64,000 nucleotides of DNA from Symsagittifera roscoffensis (Eukaryota > Xenacoelomorpha > Acoela > Convolutidae): positions 54,577,074 through 54,641,073 of the forward strand of contig NC_087063.1 of assembly GCF_963678635.1 (NCBI RefSeq), written 5' to 3'. The notes beneath the pieces are model-generated. The model was not told where the DNA came from. It did no database searches and saw only the letters and a program-made list of their open reading frames with translations. Below are positions 34,095 through 46,544 of this stretch, one piece after another (the first letter of the stretch is position 1; every line of letters begins with the position of its first letter). The translations under genes were made by a program, and so were the position numbers.

Positions 34095-35035
34095 ATCGCG
34101 ATCGTAATGATTTTTTTTAACTTCAAAACTATTTTTAAAGTAGTTCTCTCAAGATTTAATTACAGTTAACTATTTAGCAAAACCATCTTTAGTTAAAGAA
34201 TACAAGGAGGTACAAAAACGATGTTTTCTGATTAATTTGGACCAGTAACACACATTGAAAAAAGTGAATGAAAGTAATTATTTCCTCGCCGACAAAAACA
34301 ATTCCTCAACAAAAAGTGGACTTGTTCTTTCTATGTTGATCCGAGACATTTGAAACTTTAATTTCGGAACCATGGACATGTCTTTTTTTCAACAAATGTT
34401 GATTTAGTTAAGATGATCGAACGCTTGACCAAGTAGAACAGCAAATGACGACCAGTAATAATTTTAACACAGATGCAAAGCGGAGTTCCGCATCACTTGC
34501 GATGCCACAAAAAAAGCATTACAAGCTAGCAGACAGAAAATGAAGCAACTAAATCCAAAGAAAACGGCAATAAAAACCTATAAAAACTCCGAAATTGATG
34601 TTCTTATTGCGGACAACACGTCCAGAAAAAAATCGGCAGCGTTTAATGAAAAGCCACAAACAAAATTCTAGCGAAAAAAAATTTCTGTCATGAAAAAATT
34701 TGCACTATAAATTTTATTCTGAGAGTTTTAACGTTTTGTGCAATCCGGAGGAAAGCAAGCAAAAAAATGCTTCCCTCGAACGACCCAAAGTTAGTTTACT
34801 GAACCGATAATATAATCCGAAACCATTTAGGCGGAAAAAATTATGAATCAAAAACACCAAAAAAAGGAAAACATTCAAAATCAAGGCTAGTAGAATTATA
34901 AATTACAACGAACACTGCATAGAGCTAAAAAAAAAAACAAATCCACGATATGGCAACTAAGCCGACAAAGCAAAAGCAGACAGATTATATTCCGACAATT
35001 TTTCAAATATTACAGTATGAAAAAAAAACAAGTCC

Positions 35036-35102
35036 TGGTCAGATTCGAACCATCCCAAGCGTTTACCTTGCAGCCAGACTAAGTGCGCCGGAGACGCTTA
35101 AA
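35036..35102 (-). repeat. tRNA-like sequence in duplication (also at about 37,626)
   Basis: The minus strand reads GTCTCCGGCGCACTTAGTCT then GGATGGTTCGAATCTGACC, i.e. A-box-like and B-box elements about 30 bases apart. The ends do not form an acceptor stem. Probably a tRNA-derived SINE head; duplicated with the 2.59-kb unit. Confidence 0.5.
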
Positions 35103-36007
35103 AATTTGAATTCATTATGATCCAAGATGCCAAGTTTTTCTGTTAAACAAGTTGTTAACCCAAAAATGCCTATATTCAGATTTGATAACGATTAGTAATC
35201 GCAAGCGTAAAAAATGTTCATGTTCATTGACGTTTTTTATGAAACTTTTGATCGTCGACATAATTTTGGCAGTTATTTCTAACTTTTTATTTAGAAACCA
35301 TTGACCATAGCCCTGGGCTTCTAATCATAAATAAAAACTATCTTTTTTTAAAAGCTATTGAGGTTTCAACTGTATTAAAATGATATTTACTGATGGTACT
35401 ACAATCCATGCGCTTGACTTTCATTAACTACACTCAACGTGTTAGCACGGATTATTCGAATCGCTGTGCTGAAATGGTTGAATCGAGCTCAATTGAAGCA
35501 GGCCATCTAGCACCATTGTTTTCATACAAGATACAAATCATATGTAAATAAAATTAAAAGGGAACAGGAAAATTGATAACAGTTGAAGAGCCTGGCTCGA
35601 TTACTTTTGTTATATCTGAGTTGACACAGGATTTAAAAAATCCTACTTTGAAGCATAGCTATTGAAAAAAGACGCCGACAGTTTCTCGAGTAAGATTATA
35701 CGGAAAAATAAAGAAGGAACAATTTATCATAGAAAACAAGCAAACAAATATTTGCGAAAAAAACAGCTATTATTTGGTCTCCCAGCAAAAAATATTTAAC
35801 ACAGAGAGGAAGTTGCACTTCGCATACACAAGCAAAAAAAATGACCGACAACGCTAGTGGAAAAAACAGAATGAGTAAAACTTTGAGTCCACAAAATTTC
35901 CTAAATGGCGCACGCCAATTATGAGTCTACATAATTACTAAGTGACGCAAGTCAATTATGACGCATTAGCAGTACCAGTCAATTTGAAAAAAAAAAAATA
36001 CCAACTA

Positions 36008-36076
36008 TCATGCCCAGGTTCGAACCCTCTTATTTTGTTGCGGGTCTTCGTCCCTGCCTCTAAGCTACAGATCCAT
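36008..36076 (-). repeat. tRNA-like sequence in duplication (also at about 38,600)
   Basis: The minus strand reads GGATCTGTAGCTTAGAGGCA, then GAGGGTTCGAACCTGGGCAT: a good B box (GGTTCGAACC) and a D-arm-like start. The acceptor ends do not pair, so a tRNA relic or SINE is more likely than a gene. It lies directly before the 13-bp hairpin. Confidence 0.5.
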
Positions 36077-36080
36077 AATA

Positions 36081-36164
36081 CCTAAGTCGCAAAATGAACA
36101 CTAATATTTGCGACTTAGGTTGGAAAAAAAAGAGTTCAAACGATCACACAAGCTTTGCTTGTGT
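36081..36164. repeat. Two short perfect hairpins (copied at about 38,673)
   Basis: 36,081-36,119: CCTAAGTCGCAAA and TTTGCGACTTAGG, 13 pairs with a 13-base loop. 36,146-36,164: ACACAAGC-TTT-GCTTGTGT, 8 pairs with a 3-base loop. Both are retained in the second unit. The ATG of a 118-codon frame (36,094-36,450) sits in the loop of the first hairpin; that frame has no family signature. Confidence 0.85.
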
Positions 36165-36686
36165 AAACTCAGGAAATGCGCAGAAATTAAAAAGAGATCG
36201 ACGACAATTTGGTCTAATCGGCCTAGCAGTAACGCCCATGCTCGGGACTAAAAAGCATGGCACAAAAACGAAAAAAAAATCATGGATGTCGGGATTTCTT
36301 CTTTCTGCCTACTCCTATCGGCTGACTTTCCCAATAATTAAACCAATTGTAACTATTAGTGGATTTGGAAAAAAATATATATTTTGTTTGCTTCAAAAGC
36401 TCATATTAAGTCTTTTGACGAGCAAAAAAAATTATGGGTCATTTGAATGACAAAATTATATTTTTCATGCGTTTGAATCCTGGTGTTCAGACACACTTTT
36501 TTCAGCTCAAACGTCGCGTTCCCAATTAATGTCTGCTTAGAAGCCGCTTGATAAATTTTACTTCAATTCTAATTAAATACTGCTAATTGCGTTTTTCGAC
36601 CTAATTTTTTTCGTATTCATTTTATATTATAGGAGTGCTTTGCCCGAGAAAAATATTTCATGCAAAAGCAATACAGTTAACATTGT

Positions 36687-39278
36687 ATCGCGATCGTAAT
36701 GATTTTTTTTTAACTTCAAAACTATTTTTAAAGTAGTTCTCTCAAGATTTAATTACAGTTAACTATTTAGCAAAACCATCTTTAGTTAAAGAATACAAGG
36801 AGGTACAAAAACGATGTTTTCTGATTAATTTGGACCAGTAACACACATTGAAAAAAGTGAATGAAAGTAATTATTTCCTCGCCGACAAAAACAATTCCTC
36901 AACAAAAAGTGGACTTGTTCTTTCTATGTTGATCCGAGACATTTGAAACTTTAATTTCGGAACCATGGACATGTCTTTTTTTCAACAAATGTTGATTTAG
37001 TTAAGATGATCGAACGCTTGACCAAGTAGAACAGCAAATGACGACCAGTAATAATTTTAACACAGATGCAAAGCGGAGTTCCGCATCACTTGCGATGCCA
37101 CAAAAAAAGCATTACAAGCTAGCAGACAGAAAATGAAGCAACTAAATCCAAAGAAAACGGCAATAAAAACCTATAAAAACTCCGAAATTGATGTTCTTAT
37201 TGCGGACAACACGTCCAGAAAAAAATCGGCAGCGTTTAATGAAAAGCCACAAACAAAATTCTAGCGAAAAAAAATTTCTGTCATGAAAAAATTTGCACTA
37301 TAAATTTTATTCTGAGAGTTTTAACGTTTTGTGCAATCCGGAGGAAAGCAAGCAAAAAAATGCTTCCCTCGAACGACCCAAAGTTAGTTTACTGAACCGA
37401 TAATATAATCCGAAACCATTTAGGCGGAAAAAATTATGAATCAAAAACACCAAAAAAAGGAAAACATTCAAAATCAAGGCTAGTAGAATTATAAATTACA
37501 ACGAACACTGCATAGAGCTAAAAAAAAAACAAATCCACGATATGGCAACTAAGCCGACAAAGCAAAAGCAGACAGATTATATTCCGACAATTTTTCAAAT
37601 ATTACAGTATGAAAAAAAAACAAGTCCTGGTCAGATTCGAACCATCCCAAGCGTTTACCTTGCAGCCAGACTAAGTGCGCCGGAGACGCTTAAAAATTTG
37701 AATTCATTATGATCCAAGATGCCAAGTTTTTCTGTTAAACAAGTTGTTAACCCAAAAATGCCTATATTCAGATTTGATAACGATTAGTAATCGCAAGCGT
37801 AAAAAATGTTCATGTTCATTGACGTTTTTTATGAAACTTTTGATCGTCGACATAATTTTGGCAGTTATTTCTAACTTTTTATTTAGAAACCATTGACCAT
37901 AGCCCTGGGCTTCTAATCATAAATAAAAGCTATCTTTTTTTAAAAGCTATTGAGGTTTCAACTGTATTAAAATGATATTTACTGATGGTACTACAATCCA
38001 TGCGCTTGACTTTCATTAACTACACTCAACGTGTTAGCACGGATTATTCGAATCGCTGTGCTGAAATGGTTGAATCGAGCTCAATTGAAGCAGGCCATCT
38101 AGCACCATTGTTTTCATACAAGATACAAATCATATGTAAATAAAATTAAAAGGGAACAGGAAAATTGATAACAGTTGAAGAGCCTGGCTCGATTACTTTT
38201 GTTATATCTGAGTTGACACAGGATTTAAAAAATCCTACTTTGAAGCATAGCTATTGAAAAAAGACGCCGACAGTTTCTCGAGTAAGATTATACGGAAAAA
38301 TAAAGAAGGAACAATTTATCATAGAAAACAAGCAAACAAATATTTGCGAAAAAAACAGCTATTATTTGGTCTCCCAGCAAAAAATATTTAACACAGAGAG
38401 GAAGTTGCACTTCGCATACACAAGCAAAAAAAATGACCGACAACGCTAGTGGAAAAAACAGAATGAGTAAAACTTTGAGTCCACAAAATTTCCTAAATGG
38501 CGCACGCCAATTATGAGTCTACATAATTACTAAGTGACGCAAGTCAATTATGACGCATTAGCAGTACCAGTCAATTTGAAAAAAAAAAAATACCAACTAT
38601 CATGCCCAGGTTCGAACCCTCTTATTTTGTTGCGGGTCTTCGTCCCTGCCTCTAAGCTACAGATCCATAATACCTAAGTCGCAAAATGAACACTAATATT
38701 TGCGACTTAGGTTGGAAAAAAAAGAGTTCAAACGATCACACAAGCTTTGCTTGTGTAAACTCAGGAAATGCGCAGAAATTAAAAAGAGATCGACGACAAT
38801 TTGGTCTAATCGGCCTAGCAGTAACGCCCATGCTCGGGACTAAAAAGCATGGCACAAAAACGAAAAAAAAATCATGGATGTCGGGATTTCTTCTTTCTGC
38901 CTACTCCTATCGGCTGACTTTCCCAATAATTAAACCAATTGTAACTATTAGTGGATTTGGAAAAAAATATATATTTTGTTTGCTTCAAAAGCTCATATTA
39001 AGTCTTTTGACGAGCAAAAAAAATTATGGGTCATTTGAATGACAAAATTATATTTTTCATGCGTTTGAATCCTGGTGTTCAGACACACTTTTTTCAGCTC
39101 AAACGTCGCGTTCCCAATTAATGTCTGCTTAGAAGCCGCTTGATAAATTTTACTTCAATTCTAATTAAATACTGCTAATTGCGTTTTTCGACCTAATTTT
39201 TTTCGTATTCATTTTATATTATAGGAGTGCTTTGCCCGAGAAAAATATTTCATGCAAAAGCAATACAGTTAACATTGT
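36687..39278. repeat. 2.59-kb tandem duplication, unit 2
   Basis: Second unit, ending ACATTGTATCG before CCATCGTAATACG. The left flank, the junction and the right flank all carry ATCG.(A)TCGTAAT, so a short homology sits at the breakpoints. The near identity means a very recent event or an assembly artefact. Confidence 0.95.
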
Positions 39279-40211
39279 ATCGCCATCGTAATACGACAAC
39301 GCGCAAAATAGATAAATTCTCTTATTTTTCAATTGCCAAACAAAGCAATATAGATAAGAGGCTAACACTGATTAACGCGAATTTAACATCTCGCGCCGAA
39401 TGTAAGCGCAGCGGAGCAAGCGGTCACTACTTACCGATATTGAGTTGTAAAGTAACTTAACGTTCGCGGGATGTCGCGTTCCTTGCAAAGTAGCTGTATT
39501 TGGTATAAGCGGACGCTAGCTCCGCTGTTCTGACATTCGGTAGGAGAGATTTAAGTGTTCGTTTATCCAGAAAGTTTTGTTTGGTAATTTTACAAAAATA
39601 AAAGAGTTCTATATTTTTGTGAAGTCTTTTGTTGCCAGTTATCGTTTGCTGCGACGTATCGCAGCACCAATGGCCAAACAACTATGCACTACAAATGTCC
39701 ATACAATTCTGTGGCCACAAAACATATTTTCGCGCACTCAGAAAAAGCACAACAGCAAGCTACGCTGAAAAGCCACTTACATTAATAATCAGTAACAAGC
39801 GCAATGATTTCACTTCACTGGAAATACTTTTCAGGTAATTAGTTATTAACAAGTCAAAAACTGTCTGAATAACAAAAACAAAAGCATAAATAAAAAATCA
39901 AGTCGGACCAATTATCATTTGATACTGATTCGTTCAATTTTTGTTTTAAATTCGCGCAATTTACTCCTGGTCTAAAATATCATCCTTGTCTATAGAACTT
40001 CGAACATTCGATTTCCCCTAATTTTTCATTTCTGCTATTCATATTTAGGTAGTTCAGCTCATTTAAATGAGACATCTTCAGTGGAAAAGAATGATTCGAA
40101 TTCTAATTACTACTCTGCTACATAAATGAAATAGCTCAAATATACATAATAGATTTTCTAAAATCAATAAAACTTTGAAATCAGTTATGAGAATAGGAAT
40201 AGAATTTATGT
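39279..40211. other. Intergenic, downstream of the chloride exchanger
   Basis: Contains an imperfect ~30-base inverted repeat, CCGAATGTAAGCGCAGCGGA near 39,396 against CTCCGCTGTTCTGACATTCG near 39,520. Remaining sequence AT-rich; 3' UTR of the exchanger gene expected in its right part. Confidence 0.4.
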
Positions 40212-43200
40212 TCAGTTTCGAACGTATGACAGTTCGTAGATTTTGGTGACCGAGTTGCTCGTTTTTGACTTGAATCTGGCCAAATCCTTCCTTGTAACCA
40301 TGCCGATGACCTGGTTGCAACTGTTGATCACACAGAGATGACGCAACCCTAGAGCTCTGAACAGAGTGAATATCTTACTCAGGGTAGACTTATCACTCAC
40401 TATATAGGGCGCAGTGTTCATATACGGTTCCAAATCTATCGTGAACCCTTGATTGAGCACCGATGGTGGGATATCATTTATAGTTGGAAATCGAGGATAA
40501 GCATCTCTAAGATGTCTAAGCTTCAGCTGTGAATGGGTTCCATCAGTCGCAAATTCCCTGAAGATGTTTCGTTGCAGAAGTATAAGAAGGTGATCTCGCA
40601 GGATTAGACCTCTTAGTTGACCTGTGGCCTCGTCAACTACTGGGTATCCATTATGAAGAGACTTCGGATCACTTAAAAGAGTGAAAACGCTATCGACTTT
40701 CTCGACTGTCTTCAAAGTTTTCACAGGTGAGTTCATCACCTGAACAGCTTTCACCTGATGAGACAAAGAAGGCGCCTCCCAACCTAGGATCGGAACACTC
40801 ATGAGGTGTATATGCATGTCGTAGATTCCTTCGTTGAATATGTCTCCCACAAATTTGGCTGTCATTAGGACCAACATAAGCGGCAGTCCGAAAGTGACAT
40901 TACCAGTTGCTTCCATCAAGATGACAGTCAGACTGATAGTCATCCTGACTACACCACCTAGATTAGCTGCCGCTCCGATCAGAGCATATTTACCACAGTC
41001 CACCCATACTTCAGCTTCTCCGACTGCATGTCCGAGGAAAATACCCACACATCTTCCCCAAGCAGCACCTATTAGGAGCGATGGAATGAAAAGACCACTA
41101 GGTACTGCCAGACCATACGTCCAACATGCCAGGACATAATATACGAAAGAAAACAGAAGCAACAGAGGCATGTTGAAGGATCCAAGAGGAGCATGGAAGA
41201 GACACTTGACAGCCGTCTCAGGAGTAACGAACGTAAGAGTAGACATGACATTAAACTGACCATCGTTACAAAACAGCTGCAAAACTGAGCTGTCATCTTC
41301 TGCGGATAAAATCAAGTCATCAGCAGAGCAAAGATCACTCGAGTATATCAGCAGAAAGCAGAGAGCGCAAGAGACGGCTCCGACTACCATCGCTTCTAAC
41401 ACTTTTATGATTGGTCGACGCACAAACTTGAATCGAAACAAAGTGATCCTGTAATTGATTGCGTTGAACAAAGCACCAAGCAAACCCCCGATAGCACCCA
41501 TCAAACAAAATATTGGTAACTCGTACCAGTTGTAGGGTTGTCCACTGAAGACTCCGAAATTCACCAAACCAGTGTAAGAGAGCTCTCCGAAGTGTCCGTG
41601 GTACCAACTGAGAGCAAAATTCAAAGTGAACCCTGACACCATGGCGGAAAACAGTACCCTCCATGTTAGCGCCTGATTCCAGAAACTGGCTCCTTCTTCC
41701 AAACTGAAGAGTACGCCACCGACTGGCGAGCCAAATGCAGCTGCAACGCCTGCTGCAGCTCCTCCGGACACGAAATCACGCTTCTCGTTATCGTGTCTAA
41801 AGTACTCAAACAGACCAAAATCCCAGTTGAACGACTTGCTAGCTCCTTGGGAAAGTCCAGCTGCAACTACTGCTCCAGAATGAATCATCGGTCCCTCTTT
41901 ACCTACTGCCAATCCACCGGCAACACTGAACATGACTCCAATCGCTTTGCAAAAGAGAGTCTGAATCCTCACAACTCGCGGTATTTTGACCCCGTTAAGA
42001 AAACATTTGATTTGAGGAATGCCGCTTCCCGCCGCCACTGGTTCCAGAAAGGATACAAGCACTGCGGCTACTAGTGTCATCCCAGCTCCAAAGCTGACCC
42101 AGATTAGAAGGGGTACCCATAGACCTCCTCTGTCTACTGCTTGGTCCATGAAGTAGCTCACGACTGAGAACTTCAAACTGCTCAAATTTGCAACACCTAA
42201 AACAAATAACTTCACTTTTTCCCATAGTATTTTTGCCTCAAAATTGAGGCTGCACTTAGTACGAGAAAGCAACAAAACGACGCAAGAATCAGTTGCCCTA
42301 ACCAAGAACTGTGTTTGGATAACACATTTCCACCCAAAATCTATCCGAGCAAAGACTGCTCCTTCAATCAGAGCATAGCCGACTGATTAGTGCAATCTGA
42401 CAGCCCTTAAAAGTTCCGACTGCCCTTAAACGTATCTGAATTAGTTTATCGTTTTAAAAAAAGTAATAGAAATTACCATAAAAAAATGACCCTATTTCTT
42501 AAAATCTACCCCACGCGCAAAAAAATATACTTTGCTTCTATTGACGCAATGTATAGATCATTTCGGTAGCCTCAAATCAATTTAAAATAATTTTTGAGCC
42601 GAATGAAATCGTCGAGCTGTAAAAATTGCGCGCAATTTTTTTTAAATTGAAACAATTAACAATTACTTCGAAAGCTGAAACAATTAACGGGCAGCAATGG
42701 ATGTACTATAAAAAATCTAGAGCAAGGTCTGTAAGTTCCTTATTGACAATCAGAAAGAAGACCCAAACCTCTAACAACAATCAGAACTCAACTACAACTA
42801 CTTCTAACGGATAAAAAATGCAACATTTATACATAATTTTAGATGCATGCACTATTATTATTTACCAAGTTTTTCCTCTTAGCTGTAGATTACAACTCTC
42901 AATTCACCACCTTAAATCAGTCATTAAAAAATAAGCAGAAAAGAAGGATTGCTCTGATCAAAAACGAACACGCACCAAAAGATCTTTTATCACATTCAAA
43001 ATAAGTAACATGTCAGAATGCTAATTTCAAAGGCGTAATTAGTAATCAGAGACAGCATCCTCGGCTGCTCTTACATTCGGCACGACTCGTGTTGTGCGCG
43101 TGAATCAGTGTTTGGCTGTTCTGTTTTAGAAGTTGATTGATTTTTTTATCCTCAAATTAAGCATGTCTTTTCACGCCTGTCAATTAATAAAGCTTGTTGT

Positions 43201-46200
43201 ATTACATTAGTCTGCTAAAGCCCATGTTTCAAATTTTATGCTAAAAGAAAGATATGCGAAAAAAAGGTCCATAGGCACGCTGTTTGAAATAGACAAATAG
43301 ATACTAAGCTGCGAAAAGAAATTGAATACAGAGAACTGTCGTCTCACAGCACAATCGTGGCTCGGCTAAACAGAGCCGAAGCGGCACTTCGCAAACACCA
43401 GAAAAATAACAGAGGAAAAAAGTACCCTGAAAGAATATCAAAAAACTCTGAGACTAAATTGCCTTAACATCTTGACTTATACTCATACCCTTGAGTATAA
43501 ACTCGAATATTTATCGCAAATATCTCGAAGACATTCATCAAGTGGATATAGCCAGATGATGCTGTTTAATATCCGAAAGCCTTTCCATTAAAATAGGCGT
43601 TTTTTATAGGAAAAAAAAGGAACGATGTTACAAGCTCGCAAGTGTAATGATGCTCCCATGAGTCAATCAGACTGGCAGCCACATAAACATGAAAGCTTTG
43701 ATCCTCTTTATAAATTTTCTAAAGACAAAAAAAAACATTCAAGAACAAACTTCTAGCACAACGCATACAAAAGATTGACTTCGCTTGCCAGCTTCAAGAA
43801 TTTGAAAACTCTATATTATTTCAATGCCAACTAAGCCCGAAATAAGATCACCAAATTGCTGTATATTGTGTGAACTGTGATCTAAGGGCCAAAACTGATC
43901 CAAACTTTGAACCCTAAATAAAATATATTGACTCGCAAACAAAACAACTATTTCAACAGATTGCTTAAAACGTTAAATAAAATATGTTCAAACCAGCTTT
44001 GCTTTTGCTAACCTTGTTCCAATGCAAAATTTCAGTTAATTACACAGCGGCGAAAGGATTGTCGCATCATTTTGGTTACAGTAGAATGCGAAATCACAAA
44101 GAAAAAATCCAAAACTACTTGTTTCATCATTTGAAATTCAATTTGAGAAACAAGTCTCCAATTGTTGTTTCTATTAATATTCCGCTGATATTCTAGAAAA
44201 CTAAAACCATTTTTTTGTTTATTTTTTCCAATTTTTTTTCAAGTTCTCGGTAATGTTTTAAGGTCTCCAAATATTTATAGTTCGACCGAAATGACTTTCC
44301 AAGCTATCCAAAAGCAATAGGAACTCACTATTTTAACAAATTTTCTGCGCCACAGGTAACGTCTTTTGAAAAACTGACACTGAGTTTTTTGGCGTCCCTT
44401 CTCAAATTAAGAGTAGATATTGGTGACAAAGGCGCCCTTAGAGAAATAAATGCCATAAAACAGTACCCCATGACCTTTTTTGAGAATTAAATTGACAGGC
44501 GGCATTGCGCTTCGGATAACCAGACAAGCAAAAAAGCGGTAACATTTCAAATAAAAAAAGCTTTAACAGATGATTTGGAAAAAATATCATCAGAGCTCGG
44601 AACTCGAAACCCGACCAGCATCTCAGGCAGGCGCATTACCAACTGCTCTAATCAACCCGATTCCTTTTAAAAACCTAGCGCATCTTTAAATTATTTATTT
44701 TGTTAAGTTTGAAAGTATCTTACATTGACACTTGCCATTAGCATGCGGTGGAATTAAAACTATAATCAAAATAACAGTGCCCCAATTAGTAGTAGTAGTA
44801 GTAGTAGTAGTGTAGGCTTTAGGATTTCTCCATGGGTTTTGAACCCTCGTTTATAAGTTCATAATTTTTCCCGGTGGGTTGCAGTTTCCACACCAGCAAA
44901 GAATTCTCCACATACACAAGTTGTTTTCTGCAAAATTTCTGTTGAAGAATTTCCAAAACGTGTTTGTTATAGATATTTTCAGGCTGTCATAATCTTGATT
45001 TTCGAAGTCCACAATTTGGCTAAAGTAGTTGTATAGCGTAATAGAACGTATATAATAATTTTCATTTGACTTTTTCAGTCTTGTTGCATGAACAGCAATC
45101 TCACCACGTGTTGCTTGTCTCGTTCGTGATTCGTTTTTATGAATAATTGTATTCAAATCAATGTCATGTTTATTTTTTAGTAGTGAAACTAAGTACAATA
45201 TGTCGTGTAATTCAAAGTACATTGAGAGTGGAAGGAGCTTTAAAAATTTCAGTCTTTCAGTATAACTCATTTTGAAGTTATTTGTAATCCAAGATGTCGC
45301 TCGTTTTTGTACTCTTTCTAGTTGTCTTAATTCTGCTTTGTTCGGATACCATGTTTGCGATGCATAGCTTATGATTGGTACGATGTATCCGCAGTATAAG
45401 TTTAATTTTGACTTTAAAGATGTTTTTTTCGAGATATTTCGTTTGATTTTGTAAAAAGCTCCCATTGCTTTTGATATGCGATTTTCAGCATTTACTGACC
45501 ACGAAAGGTTGTGACACATTAAAATACCTAAGTCTTTTTGGGTCTTTGCGGTATCAACATTTGTATTAAATAGTGTAACTTCCATTTTCCCTTTGAGGTT
45601 TAACAAATTACATTTATCTTCATTCAGCGGCATTTTATTTTCTTTGCACCATTTTTCAACATTTGCCGTGTCTTTTTGCAGATGAATTTCTTCAGTAGAC
45701 AAGATCTTCATATCGTCACAATAGCCAAAACAATCTGAATTCTCAATGCATTTGGGAAAGTCGTTAATGAATATGATAAAAAGTAGAGGGCCAAGAATTG
45801 AGCCCTGTGGTACACCGCTAGTTACTTCTTTCAGAGTTGATGAACTTTTATTGATTTTCACAAACTGCATTCTATCTGTTAGATAGTCTTGTATTATGTC
45901 TTGTATTTGAATGCTTAGACCTATGTTCCGTAGTTTGGCGACTAGGATACTATGAGGAACTTTATCAAAGGCTTTAGAAAAATCTAGATAAAGGACTGAG
46001 AGTGTTTGAACATTTTTGTCATCGTAGAGTTCATATACTTTGCTCAAAAATTGTACCATTTGTAGTACTGCTGACCTTTTTTGCCGGAAGCCGTATTGTG
46101 CGTTTTCCAGGAAAGGTTGAACTTTGGGGTATATATTATCAAAGATAATTTTTTCGAAGACCTTCGAGGCGGAGCATAAGAGGCAATTGTGTCAGCAAAA

Positions 46201-46544
46201 AAAATAAAATGAACATCCATTAAAACAGAAACGAACTGACCTGCGTCAATGCCAAACGCAATTAATGCAGTAAAAACTCCTATCAGGAACATGACAAACC
46301 ATCTCGCCAAAGAAACCCTCATCCGAAAATAAAGGTCACTGTCTTGTTGATTAGCTTCTTTCGTGTAAAGCTCATTCTCGGCAACATCGTAGTCCAAGCT
46401 CTCATACTGAGTTGAAATAAGATGAGAAGATTTACTAACATCAACTAGCTGTACATCGGAACTCAGCCATGAAGAAGAAAATCTACGAGATAAATCTCTC
46501 GGCAGAGCTAGAATTTCACTTGTTCTCCGCTTTAAAGATTTCAT
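40212..46544 (-). CDS. CLCN7: ClC-7-type H+/Cl- exchange transporter (two exons)
   Basis: Lysosomal/late-endosomal 2Cl-/H+ antiporter of the ClC family. Exon 1 is 46,544-46,241 and exon 2 is 42,196-40,212. A phase 1 GT-AG intron (donor GTCAGT, acceptor TTTTAG) joins FGIDAG to VANLSSLKF, giving 762 residues. Exon 1 has ESLDYD, a block conserved in ClC-7 N-termini, and the first membrane helix. Exon 2 has the selectivity motif GSGIP, GGLAVGKEGPMIHSG with the gating glutamate, and GGVLFSLEEGASFWN with the internal proton glutamate. GLFIPSLLIGAAWGR follows, and two CBS domains lie in the last ~190 residues. Both glutamates being present indicates an exchanger and not a channel. Closest to ClC-7 rather than ClC-6 by EGASFWN. 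The intron carries a LINE fragment in the same strand. In mammals the partner is OSTM1. No damage seen. Confidence 0.93.
44591..44662 (-). repeat. tRNA-like relic in the intron
   Basis: The minus strand reads TTAGAGCAGTTGGTAATGCG, an anticodon-like CCTGCCTGAGATGCTGG and GGGTTTCGAGTTCC. This is close to a tRNA D-arm, anticodon arm and T-arm, but with an extra T in the T-loop and no acceptor pairing. Degraded tRNA or SINE. Confidence 0.5.
44788..46185 (-). mobile_element. 5'-truncated LINE with (ACT)n tail inside the ClC-7-type intron
   Basis: The minus strand opens with SASKVFEKIIFDNIYPK and QYGFRQKRSAV in one frame. The long frame 46,059-44,851 (402 codons) then has LDFSKAFDKVPH, SGVPQGSILGPLLFIIFIND, GYCDDMK and the RT thumb and C-terminal region. 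The active site is CDDM where most LINEs have ADDT. The element ends 44,788-44,813 in eight ACT triplets, a microsatellite tail as in CR1/Rex/L2-like families. It lacks ORF1 and endonuclease, so it is a dead-on-arrival copy, though its RT frame is almost intact. Confidence 0.85.

Larger units (their letters stand above)
34095..36686. repeat. 2.59-kb tandem duplication, unit 1
   Basis: The unit starts at TCGCGATCGTAATGA and repeats directly at 36,687 with an offset of about 2,592 bases. I saw one substitution (AAAAACTATC against AAAAGCTATC, 35,336 against 37,927) and small poly-A length changes. It contains two tRNA-like sequences and two short perfect hairpins, but no recognisable protein domain. 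Confidence 0.95.
42197..46240 (-). other. 4.0-kb intron of the ClC-7-type gene
   Basis: Donor GTCAGT just left of 46,241 and acceptor TTTTAG at 42,197. Its right end holds the LINE fragment (44,788-46,185) and one tRNA-like relic. The 42,300-44,580 part is AT-rich with no supported gene. Confidence 0.85.

Noticed and set aside
35036-35102. Functional tRNA genes
   Set aside because: A and B box-like elements exist at several sites but none has a pairing acceptor stem.
36094-36450. 118-codon ORF present in both units of the duplication
   Set aside because: Identical only because the DNA is duplicated; no recognisable domain, low-complexity lysine runs, ATG sits in a hairpin loop.
40834-42225. 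Frames antisense or out of phase to the ClC-7-type exon
   Set aside because: Shadows of a strongly conserved coding exon on the minus strand.
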